A stretch of 64,000 nucleotides of DNA from Oopsacas minuta (lineage: Eukaryota > Porifera > Hexactinellida > Lyssacinosida > Leucopsacidae), in NCBI GenBank assembly GCA_024704765.1, contig JAKMXF010000277.1, forward strand, positions 124,001-188,000, written 5' to 3'. A program made the translations under genes and the position numbers. Of the stretch, positions 47,663 through 58,882 are shown one piece after another; position 1 is the stretch's first letter; every line of letters begins with the position of its first letter. The notes beneath the pieces were generated by a model. It was not told the origin of the DNA. It ran no database searches and worked only from the letters and a program-made list of their open reading frames with translations.

Positions 47663-48041
47663 CGTGTGTATATAGCTATGGAATAGTAGGTTTTCACATA
47701 TATAATTAATGTATTAAACTTAGGAACCAAGGTTTCCGTATTATGTATCATGACTACGTATTCACGTATGTATATTGATTATGTATAGCTGAGCTAGTAG
47801 ATAGTCAACTGACTCAACACCCGTTATATCGAGATATTCGCCTATTTCAAAGTCTGAAACTGTACAAATATGGTCCCAAACCATCAAAATAGCATATCTT
47901 TTATCGGTTATATCGAAGTAATTATCGCGGTCCCTTGAGCTTTTATAAACAGGAGTTGACTATACGCTCTATTTTGTGTTGTGCGTTTCCTGGTTCTTAT
48001 TCAAGTATTTCCGGTGTATTTGTAATTTTTTATACAAAAGT
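47663..48041. promoter_or_regulatory. Shared divergent promoter region of GPCR and ANKRD39
   Basis: Only 379 bp separate the start codons of the minus-strand GPCR and plus-strand ANKRD39, so the two genes must share upstream sequence. About 150 bp of it (47807-47958) are a family 1 MITE. No clear TATA boxes can be assigned. Confidence 0.5.
47807..47958. mobile_element. Short TIR element (family 1) in a divergent promoter
   Basis: Ends are GTCAACTGACTCAACACCCG and 'AACAGGAGTTGACTATAC'. It contains 'TATGGTCCCAAACCATCAAAATAG' and 'AAGTAATTATCGCGGTCCC', the shared core of the family. Confidence 0.75.
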
Positions 48042-49567
48042 ATGGCAGAATGTAAGCATTCAGAAGATTGCTGTCAGCATCAACCAGCAGTAACCAGTGT
48101 AGTACAAACAATAGATGAAATGGATTTTGAAAGAGGAATATGGAATGCTGCACTGATGGGAAATATACACAAAATTGAGAATATGATTGCCAAAGATGGA
48201 ATTGATCCGAATTTGACAGATAATTATGGATACACAGCACTGGTAAATAGCTCCAAACTTTTTGGCAAATTTAAAAGGGTTTACTTATATGTCGGCTGAA
48301 AATTATCGGCGAGATTTTTAGTATAAAACCCCACTCCAGCGATTCCCAACCTGGGTTCTATGGTCTGCGGACGATAGTAGAGAGTCTATAGGATTTCAAA
48401 TTGTATTGCAGTCTACGGGAGGGAGTCCTCATAATGTGTAAAATTGGTATAGCATACTTGCCAACCTGAATGAAAGGAAACGCGGGACGTAGCATATTTG
48501 TATAAGACTGGACAACAAAAGGCGAGACAATTAAGGTCTTTGGCAAGTTTTGACGGGAAATTACTCTCAACACATGTCCGAAAAACGGGACAGTTGGCAA
48601 GTATGGTATAGAGGGTCCATGAGTGAAAAAGGTTGGGAAATCCTGCTGTATCCCTTCAGGATAAAAAGTGACGTTTTTGACACTGAAAAATGCACAGAAA
48701 TATCTCACCGAGTAATAAAAGCTCTGATATATAAGTAAAGAGAATCATCACATGAATAGGGAAAATTCGAATTAATGAGTTTCCAATTCTCAGGGGTAAT
48801 TTTGGGTAGAACACAAAGGTTCAAGTGTCGACCATGAGACCCAAATTTGTACAGGACAAATATGTTACCATTAAAATTGTGCCTGTCCAGAAATTCCTGG
48901 GATAGCCCTCGAGCTGCCTCTCCTGTCTGCCAACCGAAATCATAATCATTTTTATATCCTAGCATTATGCCGCAAGACACAAGCGATTAGAAGTATGTAG
49001 ATTGCTATTACATAACAGAGCTAATACTAATATTCAAAGTAGAGTAGGTGGAGTAACTGCACTACACAGAGCTGCTTATACGGGTGATAAAGATATTGTG
49101 ATTATATTGTTAGAGAATAGAGCTAATCAAATGCTAGCTGATTCTGATGGTCAATTACCATCACATAAAGTGAGTTATAACGTGACTATGAAAATCATAT
49201 ATTAATAGCAGAGCCTCTGACTGGATCGGAGAGGCCCAGACCATTTGCTATTTTTTCCGAATTGAGTACATATTAGCCGAATATTGTGATGATCTTTCGA
49301 AGAAATATAAATCTATCAGTCTGATTGACATGAAATTGTTCATTGGTACATTTACGGGTGTATATAGTATTTAATGCTTCTCTACTCCTTATATTATCGC
49401 TCCTGTAGGCGTGTCAAGGAAATCACATTGAGATTATGAAGATATTATACAGACATACTCCAGAAGCTTTTGACAAGTTGGATGATACAGGAAAATCACC
49501 AATGGACTATCTAACAGATTCAAATGCTGTTATAGAGTTGAAAGAATTAATGAAATGTGATAAATGA
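48042..49567 (+). CDS. ANKRD39: ANKRD39 ankyrin-repeat protein
   Basis: Coding exons 48042-48242, 48963-49169 and 49409-49567 give 188 aa (about 183 in mammals). The N-terminal Cys/His cluster 'CKHSEDCCQH' followed by 'VQTIDEMDFERGIWNAA' is characteristic of ANKRD39. Ankyrin repeats follow ('GYTALHYAA', 'GGVTALHRAAYTGDKDIVIILLENRAN', 'GQLPSHKACQGNHIEIMKILYRH'). All introns are phase 0 and fall near repeat boundaries. The start is placed at the ATG that gives the conserved N-terminus, although the frame is open further upstream. The cellular role of this small conserved protein is not established. Intron 1 holds nested MITEs. Confidence 0.93.
48337..48648. mobile_element. hAT-like MITE hosting another MITE
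   Basis: The outer ends are CAGCGATTCCCAACC and GGTTGGGAAATCCTGCTG (family 5). Inside, from about 48451 to 48604, a second element has ends ATACTTGCCAACCTG and CAGTTGGCAAGTATGG (family 6) with GGGAC-rich subterminal repeats. The pair sits in ANKRD39 intron 1. Confidence 0.7.
48451..48604. mobile_element. Short TIR element (family 6), nested
   Basis: Inverted ends are CATACTTGCCAACCTG and CAGTTGGCAAGTATGG. Internal 'CGCGGGACG' and 'AAAACGGGACAG' repeats mirror each other. Related GGCGGGA/GTCCCGC blocks occur near 31795-31960. Confidence 0.7.
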
Positions 49568-50110
49568 ATAGACTTCATTTGATGGTAAAACTCGGTTAGT
49601 ACGTACAAACGTTTTATCAGAGTTCTAGTGTAATACACTGTTTTTATTATACCAAATTATTAAAGGTTTCGCACTACACTATATATAGTAAGACGTAACT
49701 TGCATTAAGGCAGAGGAGGCAACTGCTCCTAGCTTTTTCGGGCGTTGCCTCATCTCCCTATTGTAATCGCCGTTATATCGAAGCAAATATCCATCCTTGC
49801 CTCCTCGCTCTGAGATCTCTAGTTTCGCCCCAGATATAATAAAGAGATGTGAATTTCCAACATATTGTAAACTTTCGATTTACAGTAACATCGTTTCATA
49901 GCAGGTTGCCAAATGATGAGGGCACAAAGTTCAATCCACATAGTACAAAAGTTCAAGTCACATTCATGTCAATAGTCAAATCTTCTTGCCAAGGTCAAAA
50001 TCTTTGTTTATGAACTGGCAACACTATTTTTCAATCACAATTCGATCTTATAATAATATATATTAATTGACAACATTCACAAATAGTAACAAACACTGTA
50101 TCTTGAATAT
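49568..50110. other. Convergent spacer between ANKRD39 and RING1/RNF2
   Basis: This holds the 3' UTRs of two convergent genes. At 49590-49650 there is 'CTCGGTTAGTACGTACAAACG', related to 'CTCGGTTAGTTCGTACTAATA' at 44091, so a further small repeat family is likely. No coding sequence is seen. Confidence 0.5.
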
Positions 50111-51422
50111 CTATTCTTTACAATAAAATAATTCTAATGGCTTTTTCGAGTGCCAGTATTTGGTATAAATCTGACTTAAATTGAGTTTGCCTTCCAAAAA
50201 TATGAATTCTTTACTTGATCTGATTGATTTAATGTAAATACAATATTTTCCGTTTGATTCGGGGGAAATTTTGGGATCTTTTTTCGCGGAATTTTTGGGT
50301 GATTTTGTGCTCTCCAGCGCGATTCTATCTGATAAATATTTCGCGAGATGGTCAATAGTCGCGAATGCTTTAGTCTTAATATATCTTTCCTTATTCAAAC
50401 TTGTTGATAACTCCGGGTGAGTTGAAATAATCTTTGGCTTGAAAATAAGTTCAATCTCAAGTTGAGGATCTAATGGTGTTGTTGATGGTGTTGAGGACGG
50501 TTTTGTTTGTGTAATTTGTTGTTGTTTCAATTCGTTTGGTGCTTGAGGGGTCGTTTTCGCTTGTGTATTATTTGGCTGTATATTTTTCGGGGCTTTTTCA
50601 TTTTCGTTGTCGCTACTTAGATTGTCTTCACTTGTAGTGTTACTGACTGGTTTTGATTCTTCAGTTTTTCGCCTTTTTGGTTTAGGACCTGATCGTAATT
50701 TCCCTGAATATCCCTTCTGTCTAGTAATAGAAATAAATATATAGATAAATACAGAGCTACCCAGAGACAGTTTGTCCAGATTAAGCAGATTTCCCTATTA
50801 TGAAACTATTTTGTGACTTATATTTTATGATTAAAATCGGCGAGATTGCCATGAAAATATTTAGAATTTTAACCTATGATAATATAAATTGACTGATTTA
50901 TTAATACAGCAGCTGTTCCCTAATTCAGGCTATTTTTAAATAGAAAATGCACAGGAAACTACAAATGTGTTCCATAGAATTCTTGTGATATTCGGGATAA
51001 TCGCAAGAACATACTCTAATATATTTGAATTACCGTATTGTGTGTAGTTTCTTCATCATTTCATCCTGATGAGCTTCATACTCTTCTCGTTTAGGAAATA
51101 TCCTCCCAATTAAATCATCAAAATTTGGATCAGTACGTAACGATCTTTTGGAAACTAATTTCTTTCTACAAGTCGGACATTCCTTATTCCCACTTCGTAA
51201 CGCAGTTATGATACATTCCTGGCAGAATCTATGCAAACATTCCTTTGTACACATAGTGTTCTTAAGGATGTCAAGGCAGATTGGACACATTAGCTCGTTA
51301 TGTAAACTCCGCGGTGAAATAGCTAGTTTGGTTTGGTCAGTTATTACTTGATGAGGTTTGCGATGTTGTTCGTATAAACTTAACTGCCAAAAATTCGAAT
51401 TTGAATTTGATGAAGTTGCCAT
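50111..51422 (-). CDS. RNF2: RING1/RNF2 Polycomb E3 ubiquitin ligase
   Basis: Two coding exons on the minus strand, 51422-51034 and 50720-50111, give 332 aa, the usual family size. Residues about 45-90 are a C3HC4 RING: 'CPICLDIL', '[10 protein letters not shown]', 'CPTCRKK'. The flanking '[11 protein letters not shown]' and '[18 protein letters not shown]' are diagnostic of RING1A/B. The middle is basic and Ser/Thr rich with an NLS-like 'PKPKRRK'. The C-terminal roughly 95 residues fit the RAWUL ubiquitin-like domain that binds CBX or RYBP partners, ending '[10 protein letters not shown]'. It is the catalytic subunit of PRC1, monoubiquitinating histone H2A. Invertebrates usually have one gene for both vertebrate paralogues. 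Confidence 0.95.
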
Positions 51423-52399
51423 TGAGTTGAGCTAAATAAAATTATGAAAATGTAAATATTAAAAGGAAATAAGTAATGGATGTCAATCAACTTCCATCAT
51501 GGAATCCATTATTAATGGTTTCAGGTATTTAATAATTACTCGCATGCGAACACTTCGTGTCCACACTCGGGCCTACGGCCCTCGAGTACATAAACTCATA
51601 ATCTTAACCGTAGCAAACATGATACTGCCATAATCTTTAAATCTGCTTACTTTATGTGCCTAAAAGTAAACAAATATTCACAATATATTGTTTACAATAC
51701 CATATTCGGACTCAGCATACTAGATTACCCCAATATAATGTTGTTTCTTTGTTGTTATGTTGTGTGTAATATTTGTTTCTGGACTTTATGAACTGAACCT
51801 ATATGTTTTCTATATGGGAGCGTGACACACAGACACAAATTGAAATTTAATAATATAGATAAGATATTCTTGCATTTATAAGAAATATTAAATGCATAAT
51901 TGGGGACTTCAAACGGTCCTTGCAAATAGTCCCAAACATATTATGAAAAAATTATAGCACATTTTTTGCCGGATTATACCGAAAAATTTCAAAATCTCCA
52001 CTTTAGTTACATTCAGAAATTTAGAATTTTTCCCTGCAATAACTGTCGTTAATAGCAAAATATCAGTGAGTCTCAGATTATTATGAAGAAATTCAGTAAT
52101 TGAATTTGGAATTCTTCATGGATTGGCTCGTATATTATGTCATAATTCGCCTCATTCAATGCTTTTAAATCCAAAAAATCCCCAAAAACCTCGAATCAAA
52201 CGAAAAATAAATGAAAGAAATATAAGACGAAACTCCACAAAATAAAGAAAAACAAAAATAACAAACCTACAACAAAGTGAATGAATGAAATTACCAGAAA
52301 ATGAGTGTATAAATACTAGAATTACAGTATTGCATAATAAGGATAATATGGTTGCCTGCATGCATATATAATTACATAATGTTAATTATGTAAGCATAT
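51423..52399. other. Spacer between FERM gene 3' end and RING1/RNF2 start
   Basis: AT-rich sequence. The right part must contain the FERM-gene 3' UTR and the left part the RING1/RNF2 promoter and 5' UTR. No additional gene is visible, and the open frame at 52152-52361 is low-complexity. Confidence 0.55.
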
Positions 52400-55300
52400 T
52401 TATACCCAATGAGATGTAGGGTAATTTGTGATGGTAGGTTGTTGCTCAATATTTGTAGGATATTTCCTAAAATTGCCAGGACGCAGAGGTGGATTAGGCG
52501 GGGTTTCAATGAAATTTGGAGGATGTGACGGTAACGCTGGGATGGTTTGGAAATTTCGCGGTTGTTGAGGTGGTGGAAGTGGCGGTTTATACGTAGGCGG
52601 TTTGAGTTGTGAAGATTGTGGTTGAAACGGCGAAATCGGACGGGGATTTTGCGGTGGAAACCTTTGATTTTGAGTTGAGGAATTTTGAAAAGAATTTTCG
52701 CGGTAACCCATTGGTTTATGTTGTTGTTGTTGGGTGAATATGGACTGCGGCATATATGAAGTCTTTTTCGCGAAATTATGTGTTTGTGAGCTAACACTTG
52801 TTGGGTGATTAGCAATCGCTGTATGCTGCGAATTCGAATTTATATTTTGTGTATTTTGTTGGGAATTTTGTGAAGTCACTTTAGCTGGTAAGCTATTTGT
52901 AATTTCAAATGTTTCATTGCTTCTTGGAGGCAGTTCAGGTGGCTTATCGACAGTTTTTGGTTGCAATTCGAGAGTTTTCGTCAAACTTTGCTGTGTATAC
53001 AAAGGTGCATTTATTTTGGAAACTTTTTCAGGGCTTTTAGACCGTTCAATTGTATTCATACTCGGTTCAGAAAGTATTAAACCTTCAGCTGTATAGCTAT
53101 GTGTTGCTCTGGTTGGATGTTGTGCTATACTTTTCATGTGTTTTGGGCTGTGTCCAGCTGCTATAGGAGAAGGTGGGGGAATTCCATCGGAGGAATTCAA
53201 GGCAATAAATGGGAGTTTTATTCTTTCACTGTTGTCCATGTTGAGATAATGCGTTTGGTTATGCCTGTTAAAGAGAATACAATAAATTACGGTTTATATA
53301 CATTATAAACCGGATATTTTTAACAATCGGTAATTTATCAAATTTTTCGTGCAAAGAACTTATGAACAATATCCGGTTTCTACTGTACTTCATATCCAGA
53401 GTACTAAACAAACCTTGTTAGTAATTCCTGGGTTATATCTTGAAGCAGACTAATCTCTCCAGTATTTTCTCGCAGATTTTCATCCAATATTGTGCTCAGA
53501 TTTTTTACAAGTTTCGGGGTATTCGTATTAACCAATTGAACAGTAGAATCCGTTTCGTTTTGTACTGTAAGCTGGTAGGGAGTTTGTGGTAAATTGAACG
53601 TTTTATTTTTGTTTAAACTTTCATTTATTTCATTTTGGATGACATCATTTTGTATTTGTGCGGTGTTATAACGTTTCTTGGGTTTTATTGGAGGAGGAGA
53701 CTTTAATTTTTCTAGCTTGAAGGATTCTATCATAAAATATAAAAATCTCTATAAATAACATAATTACCAATCTCTTTCACAAATTTCCAGGAATTTCACG
53801 TCATTCCCTCTATCCCATCAAAGTATCCAGAAATAAATCAAAAATTCATAATTTTACACAGAATAAGACCCTTCCCGGTAGGTTGGGCAAGATGAAATAG
53901 TTTTTGATAGGAAATAACTTAAATAAATACCTGAATTCTCCTTTTGGAATTTTAATTTTATTTCATTAACTAGAAGAGATTGATTCTTATCTTTATCATT
54001 CACAAACTCAACAGGCTTCACTTCAGGGAAAATAATATTGTGATTATAGCTAGATATTCGCTTAGGAGGAGTAGGAGGTAGAGATCCTATGGAATACAAA
54101 TACGGTAGATACATCATATTTAAACAGGAGATCAGCGGTTCCCAACTTTAACACACTCTGTGGACTCCCTCCCATAGAATGCATACAAATTTTGAGATGC
54201 TATGAACCCCAAGTTGGGAATCGCTTCACTAGAGACAACGGTAGAAACAATTAAAGTAGTTTCAATTGGAGATTCATAGAAGAGATTCGAAGTTTATCAG
54301 GGCATAATAATGTTCGTATTGTTCTAGTTATGGATAAGACTACAATCAACTCCCAATATATTGAAGTTCAAGAGACCCTGAAAAATTGATAATTTCTATG
54401 TAACTTATATTACACTGACGGTTTGGGACCATATTTGATATAGCAGACTGCATGTTTGATTGAAATTTACCATATACGTAGTTTATTTACCAATTAGATT
54501 GCTTTTCTTCTGAGGACTAGTGTATGAAGTTAGATATTGATCTAACACATCATTAGTATTAGTTTGTTGTTGTTCAGGAGAGGTAGAGAAATCATCTGGA
54601 GGTTCTAACACTACAGAACACCCTATAAGAAAATAATAGTAATCAGGAAACTCTGGAAACGGAGTGAAAATAATACAGCGAATTCCTAGTCCCATGCAAA
54701 TGAACCTCCACTAAAGGGGTAACAGGTAGCAATTTTCGGCGTATCTGGCACCCGGTTTGTGGAAATTACATTGTACTTTACCATGATTTTGCCCCATTGA
54801 CCGAGCTATACACTATTCTTACTTTGCTCATTAGATTCCATAGACTCATTTATCTGATCGACACTAACATTATAACTCTCATTAAACTTCTCAGGAGTAC
54901 TATGTGCGGAATTTCGCGGTTCCACGACAGGAGATTTATGTGCTAAATACTGCGAAATTTGTTGTAAACTCTGCCCTGGAGAAGGTGGAGTAGCTGTAGA
55001 CGATCGCGTGTCGTTAGAATGTGAATCTGTTGACTCAAAAGAAAGGTCATGATGAATGAATTTTATTTCCAATCCTTGTTGTTGTCTGCTGTTAGGACTT
55101 AGACCTTGACGATATGGTGTTGAAGTAGGATTTTCTGGACGTACATAAATATATAAACAAGGGAAACATAGAGATCTCCGCGGAGAAATCGATATAAGCG
55201 GGTATTTTGATATATCCGTGTTCGATATTACGGGGGTTGACTGTTTACTTCTTTCCAATTATATATCATAGAAATACTTAGAGTCGTATATACAAACTTG

Positions 55301-58300
55301 TATCTTACCATTACGAACAGTTAACGTCTCTTCAAAGCTCTCATTCCCTGTATCCACATCTGCCACAATAGAATATCTATGTTCCGGTGATATACTCCTG
55401 ACGTCATCAGTTTGATTAGGTAATTCTGGTTTATTCGATAAGGGTAACATCTTTGGAGGTACTTTAGGTAAGGAAGATCTGAACGTGAGGTAAGGAGGTT
55501 CAGATGATAGGCTGGGTATATCTGGATGGTCTCTACGGTAACCATAACCACCTATGAAGTATGATTAAGCCAAAATTTATGATATTACAAAATTTCGCGA
55601 TGCGTAACATAGAACAAAACATCTACTATAAAATACATAAGGACAAACCAATAGATTGACTCTTTTGAAAATAACTCCCTTCATGCTCTGCATTAACCTT
55701 AACACTTCTACTACCATTAACTACAGTAGGAGGATCTATATTGATTATATTATTGAATGGTGATGGAGTTATACTTCTGCTAACTGGTTGTATTACTTGT
55801 GAACTTGTGTGCAGTTCAGGCTCCTTCTTCATGAATCTTGCACTGTAACGGAACTTAGCTAGCATACTGCTGCAATCACGGGACTCTCTATCAAAGGAAA
55901 GGATACATAGATAGTTGGAAATAATATAGAAACACAATTTTTTGCACAAAAATGCAGTTGGATTATGAATTTGAGGAAAATAAAATTTTTGAGATTTTTC
56001 AAAATTCCTCGGATCCGGCGGATATTCGCTTAGTATATTTAATCAATTATTTTTCGCAGAAAATATATTAAAGTATACGATTCTGCGGCACTAATTATGC
56101 CTGAATTCAGAAATGGCTCATATTTTTGTTACAACCTTATTTCCGGATTATAGATCCCAGAAACTTTGGTAGTAAAGGCACAGTTAAATTTGATAGTCTT
56201 TATCAAAATATACATTGCATTAAACGCAAAAGGAATTGGTAATTATGGATCAGGCGCATTTTTGTTATAACAAAAGTGCCTGATCAATAATTACCAACTC
56301 CTTTCGCATTTTCTCTGGATCTCACACATTAGCTAAGAAACTTTCCTGAAATATTGCGAAAAAATTGGTACCAATCATTTTCAAAATTTTCTCTGGATAT
56401 GAAGTGAAGTCCCACATGCTGATTTCGTACAACCTTCACAAAATAGAGAATTCCCCCTACAAGACAACTCACCGTATATTCATTCTCATTCTATAGAACT
56501 GTAGATAATCAATAAGATTATCATACAACACTTCACATAGTGCTTTAGAATCCAATTCAAATGTTACGTACTTTTCCTCAACAGGTTCTGAGCCCAATCT
56601 ATTCTTGATAGATAAAGTTATACGCTTGCGTTTTTGCGAAACTTTTAAAACTCTTCCCCAGGCGAATAGCGCTATCATTTTCCAATCTTTGTAGACCTTA
56701 ATTCCAGAGGGAGCCATTCCAAGCTGTAATTTCTCTTTGTTACTTCCTGTTACTGGATAAGAGTCTAAACCGTAGAATTCCAAATTCAGGACTGTGTAAC
56801 TAAGAAGAGTATTATAACACAAAATTGCTAGGTTGTTGGTCAAATAGAAATCTTTTATATATTTAATCAAATTTGCTCTACAAATACTTACGTGAGGAAA
56901 TGCAATTCAGCATCAGTCTGTGACATTCCTTGCCTCTCTCTGTGTTGCTCTGCAATAGCTCTCTCCAATTCAGTTGATTGATTAGGCATGAATAGGAAAT
57001 TACATGTGTAACCAGGCAAATGTCTTGTACCATCAAAATCACCAAGTTCTGATTGGATTGAGTAAGAGAATAGCTTTGCTGCATGATGCTATAACAGAGA
57101 ATAGTATAATACTAAGACTGTGAATGTGGTTATAAGAACACCCTTGGGACTAACAATACATGTTCCTAAACCGGTATGTTCCCTATATCCGGCATAAAGT
57201 ATACAGGATATAAGAGAACCGGGATGATACAGGTATCTACAGTATTAACATATTTCCCAGAGGTAACACAATTTCTACAATCTGACAGTTTGGGATATGT
57301 CAAGACACTAGAATTTTCTTTTGGAGGATGTCAGAGAATTCTAAATTTTGTTGTTTCAAAAGGGCAAAGAAATTGTCGACAGCCAATGGGAACCAATTAT
57401 TCTAAATCAGATTGAGGAAAAGATGCCAAATTTTGCTCCAAAAGCTTTTTATCAATCACAGATTATCTTAAAATATCCCAAAAAACAAATCACCTACCTG
57501 TGAACAAGGTAGTTTACCCTCCAATATATCTCTCCGTACATGTAGAAAGAACAAATATCTAGTGAACTCTTCTCTAAGACTAGATGGATCTGGTGTGAAG
57601 TACTTAACTTGTAGATGAAAGTCACATGGAGTGTATTGTGTATCATCTGAGTTGTTAATGAATTTCTTAGGAATCTAAATAAAAGTACAAATGTAATATT
57701 CGACTCTCTGATAATCAAATAAACTTCCGTTATATCAAACACGGTTATGTAAAAATAGCGGCTATATCGAAGTCCGAAATTGGACGAATGTGATTCAAAA
57801 CCATCAAAGTAACATATTCCATCGGGTTATATCGGAGTAATTATCGCAGTCCCTTTGAGCTTTGATATAACGGGTGTTGTCTGTCAAGAATAAACCAAGT
57901 TTCTAATAATTATAGAAAATTGAAAGAATTTGATAAACTTTCACTAATATTTTAGAATTTTTAGGGATAAAAATTTCGAAATTTTGGGTTTAAGTCAAAA
58001 ATAGGTAGAATATAATACAGTCGACTCCGGTTAATCGGACACTCCGGATAATCGGACCACTTTACTCTGGACAAAAGTGGTCCGATTAACCGGAGTCGAC
58101 TGTATTCAATATTACCCATTCATGCCGCATAAACAGCAATTCTGGAATAAAGTTACAGTAAAATTTTTCAGAGATAGGTATTCCAATCGCATACCATAAA
58201 TGCTTTCCTTGACAACGGACAAACAGACAGAAATACTTGAAATCTAATAATGTAGATTATTTATTGCAAAACTATTAGGAATATTTGAATGGTAAAATAC

Positions 58301-58606
58301 CTGTTTTCTTATCTTCCTTGTGGAATCTAACCAAACCTTCATCCCATTTTTATTCTCATATTTCAAACCAAAATATTCCTTCTCTCTAAGATCAATTCTC
58401 CAAAATACATAATCTGTCAATTCTCTGCCAGTAGCTTTCTTCGGGACCATGTGATTAAAATCTGTGCCATCTGGTAGGAAGATTTGACACATAAATGTGG
58501 CAGTTTTCGACTGTTTTTTGCGTTTCCAGCGTCCGGAAGAGCGGATGTGTGAAGGAGATGATCCGTCACTAATATCAACGGGGATGAAGCAGGTTTCTTG
58601 GGGCAT
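52400..58606 (-). CDS. Band 4.1/PTPN4-like FERM protein with proline-rich tail
   Basis: Coding exons on the minus strand: 58606-58301, 57674-57498, 57088-56892, 56799-56473, 55887-55649, 55551-55309, 55134-54823, 54622-54491, 54086-53931, 53726-53414 and 53264-52400. They total 3267 nt, or 1088 aa. Residues 1 to about 335 form a FERM domain: F1 ubiquitin-like lobe, F2 ('RRDILEGKLPCS', 'YSIQSELGDFD', 'AELHFL') and PH-like F3 ('LFAWGRVLKVS'). 'KFRYSARF' after it resembles the FERM-adjacent segment of 4.1 proteins. The remaining 750 residues are predicted disordered, with SH3-type PELPPR and 'PPTPPKR'. There is no phosphatase domain. It ends -SHWV; a C-terminal WV suits LAP-type PDZ domains, though His sits at -2. 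It likely links a membrane receptor to actin. Which 4.1-family branch is uncertain. Confidence 0.85.
54133..54226. mobile_element. hAT-like MITE (family 5)
   Basis: Ends are CAGCGGTTCCCAACTTT and AAGTTGGGAATCGCTTC (inverted). The internal 'CAAATTTTGAGATGCTATGAACC' is shared with 19943-20030. It lies in an intron of the FERM gene. Confidence 0.7.
54349..54442. mobile_element. Partial family 1 element
   Basis: Contains 'CAACTCCCAATATATTGAAG' and 'TGACGGTTTGGGACCATATTTG'. The right end is missing. It lies in an intron of the FERM gene. Confidence 0.55.
54697..54773. mobile_element. Short TIR element (family 2)
   Basis: Ends are CAAATGAACCTCCACTAAAG and the inverted form of CAATGTAATTTCCACAAACC. 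It contains 'AATTTTCGGCGTATCTGG'. It lies in a FERM-gene intron and is closest to the copy at 46414. Confidence 0.72.
55195..55247. mobile_element. Terminal fragment of family 1 element
   Basis: A 53-bp end piece reads 'AAGCGGGTATTTTGATATATCC' and 'TTACGGGGGTTGACTG', the right terminus of the family, in an intron of the FERM gene about 60 bp from the next exon. Confidence 0.6.
56226..56307. repeat. 82-bp inverted repeat (hairpin)
   Basis: The left arm GCAAAAGGAATTGGTAATTA pairs with a right arm ending TAATTACCAACTCCTTTCGC. The pairing continues through GATCAGGCGCATTTTTGTT with a few mismatches and almost no loop. It lies in an intron of the FERM gene. Confidence 0.8.
57122..57240. mobile_element. 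Partial family 4 element
   Basis: 'GGTTATAAGAACACCCTTGG', 'CCTATATCCGGCATAAAGTA' and 'GAGAACCGGGATGATACAGG' match internal parts of the element at 41190-41404. The ends are degraded. It lies in a FERM-gene intron. Confidence 0.6.
57722..57888. mobile_element. Short TIR element (family 1)
   Basis: Begins 'AACTTCCGTTATATCAAACACGG' and ends 'GATATAACGGGTGTTGTCTG'. The core 'CAAAACCATCAAAGTAAC' and 'GAGTAATTATCGCAGTCCC' matches the other copies. It lies in the first coding intron of the FERM gene. Confidence 0.75.
58018..58102. mobile_element. Perfect 85-bp pogo-like MITE with TA duplication
   Basis: TA-flanked. The left end CAGTCGACTCCGGTTAATCG is repeated exactly, inverted, at the right, and 23 bp are identical in total. 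An internal copy 'CTCCGGATAATCGGACCAC' pairs again with 'GTGGTCCGAT'. There are no mismatches in the terminal repeat, suggesting recent movement. It lies in the first coding intron of the FERM gene. Confidence 0.9.
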
Positions 58607-58730
58607 TGTAACGTCCTGTAACGATAATAGTGAAGCTTTTTCAGAAAATATAGAATTTAAAAATCTTTGCAAAAATACAAAAATAGAATAAATAACGAGA
58701 AAAGTTGGTAAACGTCCAAATTTTGCAATA

Positions 58731-58882
58731 CAGACAACTCCGGTTATATCGAAGCACAAGGAACCGCGATAATCATATCGATATACCCGATGATATATAT
58801 GTTACTTTGACCGTTTCGGACCATATTGGTACAATTCAAACTTTGATATAAGCGGCTATTTCGATATGACAGGAGTTGACTG
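58731..58882. mobile_element. Short TIR element (family 1)
   Basis: Ends are CAGACAACTCCGGTTATATC and the inverted form of CAGTCAACTCCTGTCATATC, about 152 bp. The core 'AAGGAACCGCGATAAT' and 'GTTTCGGACCATATTGG' is typical. It lies just upstream of the FERM gene's first coding exon, so probably in its promoter or 5' UTR intron. Confidence 0.8.
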
